From NCBI GenBank assembly GCA_007922305.1, contig ML677343.1:34141483-34205482 (forward strand): 64,000 bases of DNA, given 5' to 3'. The notes beneath the pieces are model-generated. The model saw only the letters and a program-made list of their open reading frames with translations. It was not told the origin of the DNA and ran no database searches. This stretch comes from Dermatemys mawii (Eukaryota; Chordata; Testudines; Dermatemydidae). Shown here in pieces: positions 23,296 through 33,860 of this stretch (position 1 is the stretch's first letter; each line of letters opens with the position of its first letter). The position numbers and the translations under genes are program-made.

Positions 23296-23626
23296 GAAGA
23301 AGAAGAGAAGGCTACTCGCCTGGGGCAGTATCGGAGGTTCTTTGAGATGTGTGTCCCTATGGGTGCTCCTTTACCTACCCTGCTCACCCTACTTTGGATT
23401 TCGCAGTTAGGACTCTGTGGTAGAGAGAGAACTGAAGGGCTCAGGTCATGCACGTGCTAGACGTGGCACCAACAGCACCGTAAGATGCCTACTGCGCATG
23501 CGAGACTCGCATGGACACTGCTGCTGTAAATCTCCGGTAGATGGTGCCTGAAGTGGAGTACCCATAGGGACACACGTCTTGAAGAACCTCAGTTCCTGCA
23601 CAAGATGAGTAACCTCTTCTCCTCCC
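23296..23626. mobile_element. Palindromic element with about 70-bp inverted arms
   Basis: The left arm has 'gaagaagagaaggctactcg', then 'gaggttctttgagatgtgtg' and 'tccctatgggtgctcc'. The reverse complement of the right arm reads 'gaggagaagaggttactcat', then 'gaggttcttcaagacgtgtg' and 'tccctatgggtactcc'. The centre is unrelated and relatively CpG-rich. It could be a MITE, or the inverted terminal repeats of a larger element collapsed together. No ORF. Confidence 0.75.
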
Positions 23627-24895
23627 TGCTGCCTGTTGCTGCTGTTATGCTCTTCCAAGGAAGTTGGGAGCTGGCAAGTCCCAGTCTCTCTCCAGCTGCT
23701 GACCACTGCTCTTTCAGGAGAGCTTTCATGAGTCCCAGACATGTTCCTTTGTAACCCATAGAAGAGAACTCTCCTTTACCCCCTTCCACTTCAGCAGTAA
23801 CTCTTTCACTTTGTCAAATGCCATGCTTGAGAGTACAGAATCACTGTCATTGTGCCTCGCCAGTTTGCAGCCATGCTTCATTGTTAAAATTTCACTAAAG
23901 AAAACACTGTTTTAACTACTGTATGCATCATACTGTACAGCTTTTCCCCAAAGCAGTCTATGTATTTGACAGCTAAATTATTTCTAAAGAGATTATTGAC
24001 ATTTTAGCCAAGATAATGAAAGTGCAGCATTTCACACAACTTTATTTTTATTACCTTTTAGCAAGATTGACTAGAAAACTCTCTTCCTCTTAAGAAAGCT
24101 TTTAATCTTTTCTTTTTCTCCCCTTTGGAGAAGGGCAGAAATGGTAGTGATACAAAAATGGTACATCTTCAAGGATCACTGCCTGACTGCTATCCTGATT
24201 TTCCCCTGCTTTACATTATGTAACTTTTTTTGAGGCCCAGCCATGCAGCTGAATTCTTCCAGCCGATGATCATACTACATTTGCTGGCCTTGGAAGTGAT
24301 ACTCTGACAACCTGCACAGAGAATTCCATACTAGGAAGAGTTGACAGGGCATTCGGCAAGAGGCAGAAGGATAGCTTTCTGCCTTCCAAGAGTGAAGACA
24401 AAGGACATAATTGCTGGAATAAATAAGATTCTAAAGATGGTAGGGGAGACTCTTTTGGCAGTGCTCTACATTGGCATCAGTGACACTGCATCAGGTACCC
24501 TTCCACAGATCCCGAAAGACTTCAGGAATCCAGGAAGAAAACTGCAGGAGAGGAATAGCCATCCTGTCGTCTTGGATATCCTTTCTGTTCCTCAAGCGAG
24601 AGAAGAAAGAAGATAGTGGAGGTGAACAGTTGGTTGGATTGGGGGGCAAGGTTTAGATTTTGTGGAACATTGGCACAACTACTATGAAAAGAGGATGTTG
24701 GTATGAGTCTGAAAGCTTCCATGTAGGTGGTAGGGGTACTTATGTCCTGCGTGATAGATGAGCTAGGGTTCAGGAGGGCTTTAAACTACCCAAGAAGGGT
24801 GAAGATGATGATGGGGTACTCACTGACACCAGAGTATGTAAACTAGCCTTATGACATCATGCATATATAACAAATGGCACATATCAGTCCCATAT
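23627..24895. other. Non-coding stretch, no gene recognised
   Basis: No recognisable gene or repeat. Short open frames near 23446-23789 and 24341-24722 have no domain. Confidence 0.5.
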
Positions 24896-24968
24896 CCCCC
24901 TCAAGGATTGAGCTCATAACCCTGGGTTTAGTAAGGCAATGCTCAAACCACTGAGCTATCCCTCCTGC
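24896..24968 (-). mobile_element. tRNA-derived SINE head, cryptodiran-turtle type
   Basis: The reverse complement reads gcaggagggatagctcagtg, then 'gtttgagcattgccttacta', 'aacccagggttatgagctca' and 'atccttgaggggg'. The A box tagctcagtgg lies at 24948-24958 and the B-box-like gagctcaatcc at 24905-24915. This is the tRNA-related head of the SINE family I know from cryptodiran turtles. The usual tail is not recognisable to the left, so it is truncated. It is not a working tRNA gene. Confidence 0.8.
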
Positions 24969-25924
24969 TAGCAGAACACCTCCTGGCCAAGTAGTGCTGT
25001 TGTGCAGACTAATTGCAGCTCAGTGCAGTAAGTGAAATACCTGTGCCTGGAAGTCATCTGAACCAGGCCCTGCCCAGGGATTGGTTGCTGCAGAATGCCT
25101 GAGGACTGAATAAGGGGAGGGTCTGCATACTGGCAAAGTCAGTGCAGCTGAGTAGCTGTGGTATGTCTGGGCAATGAATCATTGCAAGCTCTCCAGGAAG
25201 GGTGAGTAGCTCTGGTCTGGCTGTGGCTTAGCCTCACGGTGGCCCAGAAAGTCCTGTACCAGTGCTGGATAACTCAATATTGGACTTCGTTCTGATAGAC
25301 AAGAGTTAATCACATACCTAAAATTAGCTATTGCCTACCTATCAGTGATGATTATCTGGCTACATATACCTTGTGCAAACAGAACATGGAACCAACCAGT
25401 AACTTTCAAAAGGCCAATTTTACAAAGGTTAAAGCACATAAACTGCTTGCTCCTACATAACATAGGAGACACCAGGAGGAGAAAGCTGTTAAACCCTCTA
25501 AGCCTGAGGATGAAGTGGGGCTAGCAGAGGGAGAAGCTGGCTAAGACCTACTGCAGGCTAAAGGACACCCTGCTCCGGGAGGAGAGCTGGGGACTCCTGG
25601 CTCCAGGAAGAAGGCAGGAACTGCCTGAGTTACCTAGGCCACAGGGAAGCAGTTTTGGGACCCAGTGTATGTTGAACCTAGGAGGGTCTAAAGACTTCTT
25701 GCGTGTGTTTGCCTAGGAATGTTTATTTTGGGGATTCTGAGTTTCCCCTGGTAGTGGATTGAACATTTAAGTGACCTGTCCAGAGGACCAGGCTGCTGAA
25801 GACTAGGCAGAGGGGGCCCAGGGGAGGTGGTAACCAAGGGGAAGGCCCAGCAACCTGCACTCCCAGCCACAAGGAGCTGCCAGCTGGTATGGTGCCTCTG
25901 GGCTTTTGGGACTCTCTTGACAGA
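24969..25924. other. Non-coding stretch, possible LTR-type remnant
   Basis: The segment at about 25480-25920 ('gggattctgagtttcccctggtagtggattg', 'gtgacctgtccagaggaccaggctgctgaag', 'cagccacaaggagctgcc') resembles repeated text I associate with turtle genomes, perhaps an LTR, but I cannot name the family or its ends. No gene recognised. Confidence 0.4.
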
Positions 25925-26215
25925 GGTCCAGAAAAAGGATTCAGGGCCTGGGGCTGGAAAACAAGCTATACGGTGTGAGGCTTAAGGAGCCCGACTTCCT
26001 CAGCTTGTCAAAGAGAAGGCTGACGGGTGACTTGATCCCTATGTACAGGCACCTCCATGTGAAAAAGACAGTGGTAGAGGGTCTTTTGGGCCTTGCCCAT
26101 GAAGGCATAACAAGAATCAATGGCTGTAAATTAGGTAAAGTTAATCTTAAAGTAAATGATGGTTTCCTAGCTGTGAGAGTCATTATACACTGGAACAGCT
26201 ACCAGGGTTGTTGTG
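25925..26215 (+). mobile_element. CR1 fragment, ORF2 C-terminus
   Basis: The + frame from 25975 gives MRLKEPDFLSLSKRRLTGDL and IPMYRHLHVKKTV, then GITRINGCKLGKVNLKVNDG and FLAVRVIIHWN. This is the CR1 ORF2 tail (family form LFSLxKRRLRGDLIxxYKYL...FFxxRVVxxWNxLP). Confidence 0.85.
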
Positions 26216-26759
26216 GGGGCCATAGAATAGGGTTGCCTGCATTGCACTTGATAAGCCTGTCGCTCCGCACTAAGATGATTATAGTCAAATCTCCTGCTTC
26301 AGCAGGAGTCAGGAAGAAATGTTTTTCCCCAGTGCACAACTGGCCAGATGTACTTTGGGGGAGGAGTTATTTAGACTTCCTCTGAAGCATCTGAGATTGG
26401 CTACAACTGGAGGCAGGGCACTGGATGGGGTGGATTGTGCTCTGTGGCGGCACAGCGCATTTAAATGCTAGCATCATGTAAAGCAATTTGGGATAGTAGT
26501 TGGCAGAGTGCCAAGCTAATGTGAACGAGCAGTTTGTGCATATGAATATAGTCACCCTAACTCCACACATAATGAACTTAATCCACTTACACAGTGGATT
26601 ATAGACTACATATTGACTGGCCAGTTAGAATGCTTTAAGCCTTTGCATTGTGTGGATCCAGTGCACACGCAAATCACCCAACTTAAGTTAGTGCAAATTC
26701 ATCCCCCTGTGTAGATAAGTGCTTAGATGCCTGGCTGCTGTGCCTTGCACACATACTGC

Positions 26760-27027
26760 ACTAGAGCTGGGACGTGCAAACACTAGCTTCAGGAGATCTA
26801 CCTGCCTAGTTCTGCTGGAGCTAGCGTGCTAAAAATTGAAGTATAGTTGCAGCAGTGCAAGCAGCCGGAGGAGCTAGTCTACTGAGCTTGATCCCTTCCA
26901 AGGCAACAGGTGTGTACTTGGGGCAGGTAGCTGGTGGTCTGAGCAGGGGCCAAGGCTATCCTGTAGAGCTAGTGTAAGTATGTCTCCTTAGGCTGGAATT
27001 TCCAGCTCTAAGGTAGATATACCCCCT
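26760..27027. mobile_element. MITE with foldback structure
   Basis: The interior 'ctagcgtgctaaaaattgaagtatagttgcagcagtgcaagcagcc' and the right end 'ggctggaatttccagctct...gtagatatacccc' match a turtle MITE family as I remember it, with GTAGACATACCC-like ends. The left end is decayed and its coordinate approximate. Confidence 0.6.
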
Positions 27028-27249
27028 GGGATCAAACTGATCTCTAGATTTTGGGCTAGGGGTTTTTCACCTTCTTCTTCAGAATGGAGTGTGGATCACC
27101 TGCTAGGATCATCTTGGCATAACTTACCTAATTCATTCCCTACTATTGCTGGGGCATCCAGAGCACCTTAGTCCGTGGCCCACAATAATTGACTGAAATG
27201 CTTTCATTTAATCACAGACATTGAGCTTAATACAGGGGTATTTGGGTGA

Positions 27250-27330
27250 AATGTAATGGCCTGTGATAGACAGGAGGTCGGTCTAGATATTCTACTGGTC
27301 CCTTCTGGCCTTAAACTCTATGAAACTATG
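27250..27330 (+). mobile_element. CR1 3' end
   Basis: 'tggcctgtgatagacaggaggtcggtctagat...tggtcccttctggccttaaactctatgaaactatg' is the terminal CR1 sequence with its short (ATGAA-like) 3' repeats. Confidence 0.85.
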
Positions 27331-28444
27331 TGCTATAAAAGTGAGAGAGAAAAGACTCACACTTGACCGATGTTAGTCACGTTACTTAATGCACTGCTGG
27401 AAGCCAACGAGGTGATGATGGCAGTATAACAGCCTCTGCAGAATAGAAACAGAATTTGGTCAGTTCAGAAATAGGAGCACCTCTGATGTAGTAAGATACT
27501 TGGTATAGTTCACTGTCTCCATTCAAGACATTGAAGTGTTTGTCTGTTTCAGTAGAGGCTATAACCACAATATCATACCAGCAGAAGTCCAGTTTGATAA
27601 TTCAAAGTTAGAACTGAAAGACTGAGCCTTGGTATTGGAAAGCATAGGAAATGTAGTTTAAGTATCAGTTATTTTAGTCACTTTTAAGTTTAGCCAATAC
27701 TTTAAAAACATGCATGCCCCTAACTTTCTAGAACTGACCCCATAACAACTTTAAAAGGTTCAGATTTTGAGTGCTCTATATTTGTTGTTTCTAGAACTCC
27801 AGTTAGTGTGCATGATGTAGCGCAGACAAGGTGTGTCTGCTACTTTTACAGTCTGAGTGAGAGAGCAGGGTTTTTAGTTGTCCTTCACATCATACTGTCA
27901 AGATGGCAGCCTCCTTCTAGATTATTTTTCTCTGATTTTTATTTGGGGCACTTGACTTGTGTTACTCTGGAGTTTTCATTCAGAACACTTGGGAGAGGCT
28001 CCTAGAAGATATATAGATGGTACAGAATTGCCATCATCTGAAATTGTAGGGTTAAGTGAGCTGGCTTCATGTGGTGCCTGTACAACCCATGAATGTGGTG
28101 AAGAATCGTTTGGGTGTGTCCTTTGAAAGCTGATCATAATCTTTGTAAAATGCTGGGGCAGTACTGTAAATAGAAGAAGGTAATCATATAATCTTTCTCC
28201 ATCAACCTCTCAAAGTTTCTTGACTATCCCTTTAGTAAGAGAGGAAGTTACAAAACTGAAGGATCAGAGAATAGGGAAAACTGATATAGCAATCAGTTCA
28301 AAGTAACCAAACCTACCAACTGGAGATGCAGTTAATAATATTGTATTTAAAGGACTTGGAGCCTAATGGGACTTTTGGCCAAGTGAAGGCTTTTTATTAG
28401 CAGTTCCAAATAAGCTTTATAGGGGCTTGAAAGCTTGTGCATAC
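27331..28444. other. Non-coding stretch, no gene recognised
   Basis: No recognisable gene or repeat. Short open frames at 27386-27568 and 27808-28005 have no domain. Confidence 0.5.
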
Positions 28445-28960
28445 ATCTTGGGTGTATGAGCAGGGGAATATTGAGTAGACATAGGGAGGTGTTATTACCT
28501 CCTACCTGACATTGGTGATCATTTACTGGAATATTGTGCCCAGCTCTGGTGTCAATATTTGAAAAATGATGTTGAACAGTTTTGGAAAGGATTCAAATAA
28601 AAGATCCAAGAATGATTCAAAGTCTGGAAGCTGTGCCTTATAGTGAGAGATTTAAGGAGCTCAGTCTGTTCAGTTTATCCAAGGGGTGACTTCATCAGTC
28701 TTCAAGTATGGGGAAGAGACTTCTGAGGATAGACAGCTCTCTAATGTAATGAAATCTAATGGGAGGAAGCTAAATCTAGACAAATTCAGAGTAGAGAAAA
28801 GGCACACATTTTTAATAACGAGGGGAACCAGCAACTGAAGTTTTTAAATCAAGCAAGATGAGCTCTTGCTCACTCAGAACTTGTGAACTTGATACAGGAA
28901 TTGCTGGGTGAGGTTTACAGAAGAGGTGAGACTGGATGATCTTAAAAGAAACACTCAGTC
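28445..28960 (+). mobile_element. CR1 fragment, old and decayed
   Basis: Ordered CR1 words: 'gagcaggggaatattgagta', 'tactggaatattgtgcccagctctggtg', 'gccttatagtgagagatttaaggagctcagtctgttcag', 'ctaaatctagacaaattcag', 'gaggtgagactggatgatctt'. All reading frames are broken. Confidence 0.8.
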
Positions 28961-29957
28961 TGGGAGTGTGTATTATATAATGTTAATGTTAAGTCTCTTC
29001 AACCACTTCCAACAGATTATCTTAATTCCAACTCAATCAGAAATCTAAGCAAAGTTAGTGCTCTGATACTCTTCTATTCCTATCATTCAAAAATATTTTA
29101 GTTTTAATGGAAAATTTTCAGGCCATCCAGTCTGCAGGACAGCAAAAAGGATTTAACATGAGGAAGGTATTTGATTTACAAAAAATGGCAATGCTATTTG
29201 CTAGGGACAAACATTTCTTAGGGACTTCATGTGCCTAGACTAAGGCTCATGTCTGCCAACTTTATTGAGACTCTAACATTGTTGCCAATAGGCTGTCTTT
29301 AAAGAATTCTTCACTGTGAAATAATTATTGAGGTTATACCAGGAATTCTTGTGCTAAGTAATAATCCAAGCAGACCTCAATGCCACTAATCCAAGTGTGT
29401 AGGAGTCAGAATGTCTGAACTGTAAAATCTGCAACTTGTCTGACAATAGACTGTATTGTCTCTTAGGAGTTAGTTACTGTAGAGTGTGTCACTGATACGC
29501 ATTCAGCCCATCAGTTTGCTATATCAGCTGTTATTACACAGCTTGATGGTTATACATAATAGGGATTCCACATGGTTAACCAGACCAACGTGAAAGTCGC
29601 ATATGCAGCTAAATCTTATCAGGTCTATTTGGGTTGCCATCAATATGGAATATTACTATTATTTATTTTAGGGTAGTGCCAAAGACTGCTTCTTGGTATT
29701 GCTTACTGTGTGCATATTTACCCTTGGCAGGCACTATTTTCTTGTAGTGCGTCGTGTCTTTGTCGCTTTCTACTTTATGTAGGTATGTTACATACATTTT
29801 ATTCTGATTATTTTTCATGATAGTGCTTATTTTTAAACTGTCAGAGTATACTTTAATCGTTCCTTCTGGATTTCGTTTACATAAAGCAGAAAGGACAAAA
29901 CTACAGCATAAAAAACGTGAATCTTAGGAGCTTTCTGCCATCACCAGAAGAGAAAGG
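28961..29957. other. Non-coding stretch, no gene recognised
   Basis: Unique AT-rich DNA; nothing recognised. Confidence 0.5.
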
Positions 29958-30160
29958 AAGTTTAATGGTTAGAGCAGAGGACTGGGAATCAGGAGCCCAG
30001 CTATCTGTGACTTTGGGTTAAACATTTAATTTCCTGGTGCTTCCACTTCCCTATCTCTGAGATGGGGACAGTAATACTTACGTACTTCACAAAGAGGTTG
30101 CTAGGGTTAACTAGTGTTTGTAAAGCTTTTTGAAATACTTGCATGAAGGGTCTTGTACCA
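29958..30160 (+). mobile_element. MIR SINE, plus orientation, nearly full length
   Basis: Ordered MIR words: 'aatggttagagcagaggactggg' (tRNA-like head), 'tgtgactttgggttaaacatttaatttcctgg', 'tatctctgagatggggacagtaatactta' and 'ttgtaaagctttttgaaata'. It ends near 30160. Confidence 0.85.
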
Positions 30161-30534
30161 AAATAACAAAATATTGTTACAGTGCTGCCTTGGAGCAAAA
30201 AATCCAAGGCAACTTTATTAAAAGAAAGCTATAGATAAGGTAAATAGGAAAATAGCAAAGAAAAAAAAAAGCTTTTGTATGCCATTTAGTTCTGCTTTAT
30301 GATGCAAGGAAAACAGATTTGATATTTTTTCTGTTTGCTTTTATATTATATATAGTTTGCTTTTTTTCTAACAAGGGGAAATTGATTAGAAAGAAAAGGA
30401 TACAAGGAGAAATCTGTTGCCAGCAAAGTTGAGGACAATAAGTTCTTTAGTTAGTTAATTAATTAGTATATTAGGAATACAACGAATCCACAATGGTATT
30501 GGTCCTTTACTAGATGGAAATGGTAGGATTGTCA
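30161..30534. other. Non-coding stretch, no gene recognised
   Basis: AT-rich DNA with an A11 tract near 30260; nothing recognised. Confidence 0.5.
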
Positions 30535-32075
30535 ATAATATGTTTTATGTTTGTGAAAAACCCAGATGATGATGGAACACTTTCCATTCTAGTAGTAACG
30601 CAAGATGATGTTAAACAGCAGTTATTAGAGCTACAGTCTTAAATCATTAGGTCCAAATAACTCTCATCTGAGAGTGTTAAAAAGAGCTAGCTGAAGAGCT
30701 CTCAGGACTGCTAATGCTGATTTTCAGTAATTCTTAGAGCACTGGGGAAATTTCAGAGGCTGGAAGAAAGTGAATGTTGTGCCAACAGTTAAAAAGGGTA
30801 AACGGGACAATCTGGATAATTTATAGGCCTATCAGCCTGGGCAAAATAATGGAATGACTGATTTAATAACGAATTAAAGTGGAGCGTTGGGGTTAATATA
30901 ATTAATGCTAGTAAACGTGTTTATGGAAAATAGATATTGTCAAAACTGACTTGATTTTTTTTTAATGGATTAAAAGTTTGGCTGACGAAAGTAATAGTGC
31001 TTGATGTAGTATACTTAGACTTCTATAAGGCATTTGACTTAGTACTGCACAACATTTTTGATTTAAAAAAACTAGAATTATACAAAATTAAGATGGCACA
31101 TATTAAATGAATTAAAAACTTTCTGGACAAAGTGTCAATGTAATTGTAAATGGAGAATTAGGGGTCGGTTCTTGGCCCTATGCTATTTAATATTTTAATC
31201 GATTACTTGGAGAACACAATCAAGTTTGCAGGTGATACAAATATTGGGTGAGTGGTAACTGCATGGGAGAGGTTAATGTCAGTGTGCTGAAGCGCTTGGT
31301 AAACTTTCAGTATGGCCTCATGTAAAGTTGTACTTCTAGGAACAAAAAAATGTAGGCCATACTTACAGGGTGCTGTGTCCTGGGAAGCTGTGACTCTGAG
31401 CAAGACTTAAGGGTTATGGGGAGCAAGCAGCTGAACACGAGCTGCTAGTGTGATGCTCAACTGTATAAACAGATAACATGGAGGAGAAGAGAGATTATTT
31501 TACCTCTGTATTTGGCTCTGGTGCGACCACTACTGGAGTACCATGAACTGTGGACACCAGAACCGGACAAGAGGAATGTTAATAATTAGAGGGTTCAGAG
31601 AAAAGCCGGGAGAGTGGTAAAAGGATTGGAAAACCTGCCTTACAGTGATATTTGGGGGCTGATCTCTCCTACGATTTGATCAGTCTCTTTAGTTTATCTG
31701 GAGAGGGTTAAGGAGTAACTTGATCACACTCTATAAGTAACTACATGGAGTACAAAATTTTGATAACCGAGAGCTCTTTAGCCAAGCAGTCACAAGACTA
31801 ACAAGATCTAATGCCCTGAAGTTGAATGTAGACAAATTCAGACTTGAAATAAGGTGCATTTCAAATAAAAATGCAGACATTTTTAACAGTTGGAACAACT
31901 CAAAAAGTGTTGAGGCAGATTCTTCATCAGTGGCAATTTTAAAATCAAGATTGGATGTTTTGCTGAAAGTTATGCTGTAGTTCAAACAGGAATTCAGGGA
32001 TGTCTGGTGGCATGTATTAGGTAGGCAATCGGACTAGATCACAGTAGTCCCTTCTGAATTTATAAGCTATGATTA
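30535..32075 (+). mobile_element. CR1 LINE, about 1.5 kb, ORF2 RT region to 3' end, all frames broken
   Basis: The copy runs through ordered CR1 landmarks: 'gatgatggaacactttccatt', 'tgttgtgccaacagttaaaaagggtaaacggga', 'tatacttagacttctataaggcatttgac' (protein YLDFYKAFD), 'ggttcttggccctatgctatttaa' (VLGPMLF), 'aagtttgcaggtgatacaaatatt' (FAGDTNI for FADDTKI at about 31225), 'tttggctctggtgcgacc', and the end 'actagatcacagtagtcccttctgaattta'. No frame stays open, so it is an old dead insertion. Confidence 0.9.
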
Positions 32076-32394
32076 TTATGGTTCACTGGAAAAGTAGCAT
32101 GTGAGGTCTGATTTAGACCAATGAAAAGGAAATTCTGTAAAGATTAAAACTTCATTCTTAAAACATCTCATGCCTAGATGATCTCCATTGTCATATGTAT
32201 TGCAGTTATTAAGTAGGTGAGCTTAGGCTGATGTTTGATCCTTAACTCTGAATTTCCTGGGATTGATTTTTTTTTTATCTTATTAAATTTTATTGAAGGT
32301 CAAGATGAAGAGAAAAGTAATAACAAAATATGGAACCATGACCACTAGGTGGCATGGGTTTAAAAAAAACAAATGAAAAGAAGACAATGAATGG
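32076..32394. other. Non-coding stretch holding a CTCF-like motif
   Basis: A T-run lies near 32265-32275. No gene or repeat recognised apart from the CTCF-like motif listed separately. Confidence 0.5.
32342..32354 (+). promoter_or_regulatory. CTCF-like core motif
   Basis: The sequence ccactaggtggca matches the CTCF core consensus CCASYAGRKGGCR at all 13 positions. CTCF binds such motifs to anchor chromatin loops. A perfect core alone does not prove binding. It lies in non-repeat sequence between two CR1 insertions. Confidence 0.5.
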
Positions 32395-32855
32395 CATTTG
32401 GATTTGTCAGAAGCTGGGACTGGGCGGCAGGAGGTGGATCACTTGACTATTTGTGGTAGATGGGCCCGGTGGCCTATGATGGGAAGTTGGATGGGATGGG
32501 ATCTGAGTTACTACAGAGAATTCTTTCCTGGGTGTCTGGCTGGTGAGTCTTGCCCACGTGCTCAGGGGTTAGCTGATTGCCATAATTGGGGTCGTGAAGG
32601 AATTTTCCCCCAGGGCAGATTGGCAGAGGCCTGGGTTTTTTTCACCTTCCTCTGCAACATGGGGCACGGGTCTCTTGCTGGAGGATTCTCTGCACCTTGA
32701 AGTCCTCAAACCATGATTTTGAGGACTTCAATAGCTCAGACATAGGTGAGAGGTTTATTGCAGGAGTGGGTGGTTGAGATTTTGTTGCCTGCGTTGTGCA
32801 GGAGGTCAGAATAGATGATCATAAGATCCCTTCTGGCCTTAATGTCTATGAGTTA
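32395..32855 (+). mobile_element. CR1 3'-UTR and 3' end, long-UTR subfamily
   Basis: It ends 'ttgtgcaggaggtcagaatagatgatcataagatcccttctggcctt', a CR1 terminus, preceded by a long UTR ('gggaagttggatgggatggg', 'cacgtgctcaggggttagctgattgcc', 'ggattctctgcaccttgaag'). The 100-codon open frame at 32398-32700 is chance within this UTR. Confidence 0.75.
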
Positions 32856-33059
32856 GCTGTTTTAGAAGACCATAAACAAAGGGTTGGGGTAAGGGATGAA
32901 AGGCTAGATCCTCAAAAACTGCAAGGTTAGGTGCCTACAGCTAATGTTATGCGCCACAGAGATCCTCACACCCCCTGCTCAGCTGCCACCTAATTCCGTG
33001 GGCTCCTAGGGGACTTCAGGCACTTGCATGCCAATGTGCGTGTGCACAGTTGCCTCAAT

Positions 33060-33264
33060 CTAGGAGAGCGGAGCGCGCAGCCCTGCCGGAGCCACCCATG
33101 CCATCGCAGCCCTGCCCAGGAGCAGTGGGCCAGAGCGCTGTTCGCGCAGTGTGCTGAGGCTGCAGGGAGAGGAGGGACAGAAGGGGAGGGGCCAAGGTAG
33201 CCTCCCCAGCCGGGAGCTCAGGGACTGGTCAGGACGGGCCCGTGGGCCGTAGTTTGCCCACCCC
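33060..33264. mobile_element. hAT right-end fragment, same TIR family as 3155
   Basis: It ends 'gggccgtagtttgcccaccc', which is the right TIR of the elements at 3155 and 4545, in a GC-rich interior. The left end is missing and the final TG is lost, so it is truncated on both sides. Sequence just left of it (32900-33050, 'gatcctcaaaaactgcaaggttaggtgcct') may be another short repeat. Confidence 0.72.
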
Positions 33265-33277
33265 TTTATTTTATAGC

Positions 33278-33444
33278 AGTATAAACAAGGCATTGTCCAT
33301 ATGAAATGTTAGTTTGTACTGACTTCACTTGGACTTTTAATGTAGCCTCTTGTAAAACTTGCAAATATCTAGATGAGTTGATTTACCCCCTGGAAGACCT
33401 CTACGTACCCTCAGGGTACCCATACTTGTGATTGAGAACCACTG
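33278..33444 (-). mobile_element. hAT/Charlie-like MITE fragment, same family as 3868-4179
   Basis: The reverse complement begins 'cagtggttctcaatcacaag', then 'aggtcttccaggggg', 'catctagatatttgc' and 'gtcagtacaaacta', matching 3868-3995. It is cut off at the side where the hAT fragment 33060-33264 lies, which suggests that one inserted into the other. Confidence 0.8.
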
Positions 33445-33448
33445 CTCT

Positions 33449-33662
33449 AAGCCAACAGGAGAGATCTCTCTTGTCAACTTAGCTACCACTGCTTGTCGGG
33501 GGTGGAGTAATTGTGTCGGTGGGAGAAGTTGTCCCACCAACATAGTCTGTCCACACTGGCGTTTAGGTTGGTGTGACTTAAGTTGCTCGGGGGGTGGCTT
33601 ATTCACATCCTTGAGCGACATAATTCATACCAACGAAAGCTGTAGTGTATATGTAGCCTCTG
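33449..33662. mobile_element. MITE with GTCTACAC-type ends
   Basis: Words 'ggtgtgacttaagttgctcg', 'gtggcttattcacatccttgagcgacataattcataccaac' and the end 'gctgtagtgtatatgtagcc' match the family at 58778-59030 and 62338-62613 ('tgtggatttttcacaaccg', 'agtgtagaccagcc'). Confidence 0.68.
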
Positions 33663-33669
33663 TGGGGCA

Positions 33670-33860
33670 CATAAGAGCATAAATTAACACTAATGGGATG
33701 ATAAGAAATGAATGACATAGGCTGAATGTCAGGAAAAAACCCATTGAGCATGACATCTGTTGGACTGAGCAATAGTTTCTCAAGGGGAGAAAGCCCCATT
33801 GCTTGAAACTTTTAAAACAAGACAAAACAATAGAAAAATGTAGTGTAGGAAATAACCCTG
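33670..33860 (+). mobile_element. CR1 3' fragment, decayed
   Basis: 'aggctgaatgtcaggaaaaaaccc', 'gtttctcaaggggagaaagccccattgcttgaaacttttaaaac' is CR1 ORF2 tail and start of 3' UTR. Confidence 0.55.

Noticed and set aside
24896..24968. A functional tRNA gene on the minus strand
   Set aside because: A- and B-box-like words are present, but the cloverleaf arms do not pair well and the sequence matches a SINE head.
32398..32700. A 100-codon plus-strand open frame
   Set aside because: It lies in the 3' UTR of a CR1 and the family's other copies do not encode such a protein.
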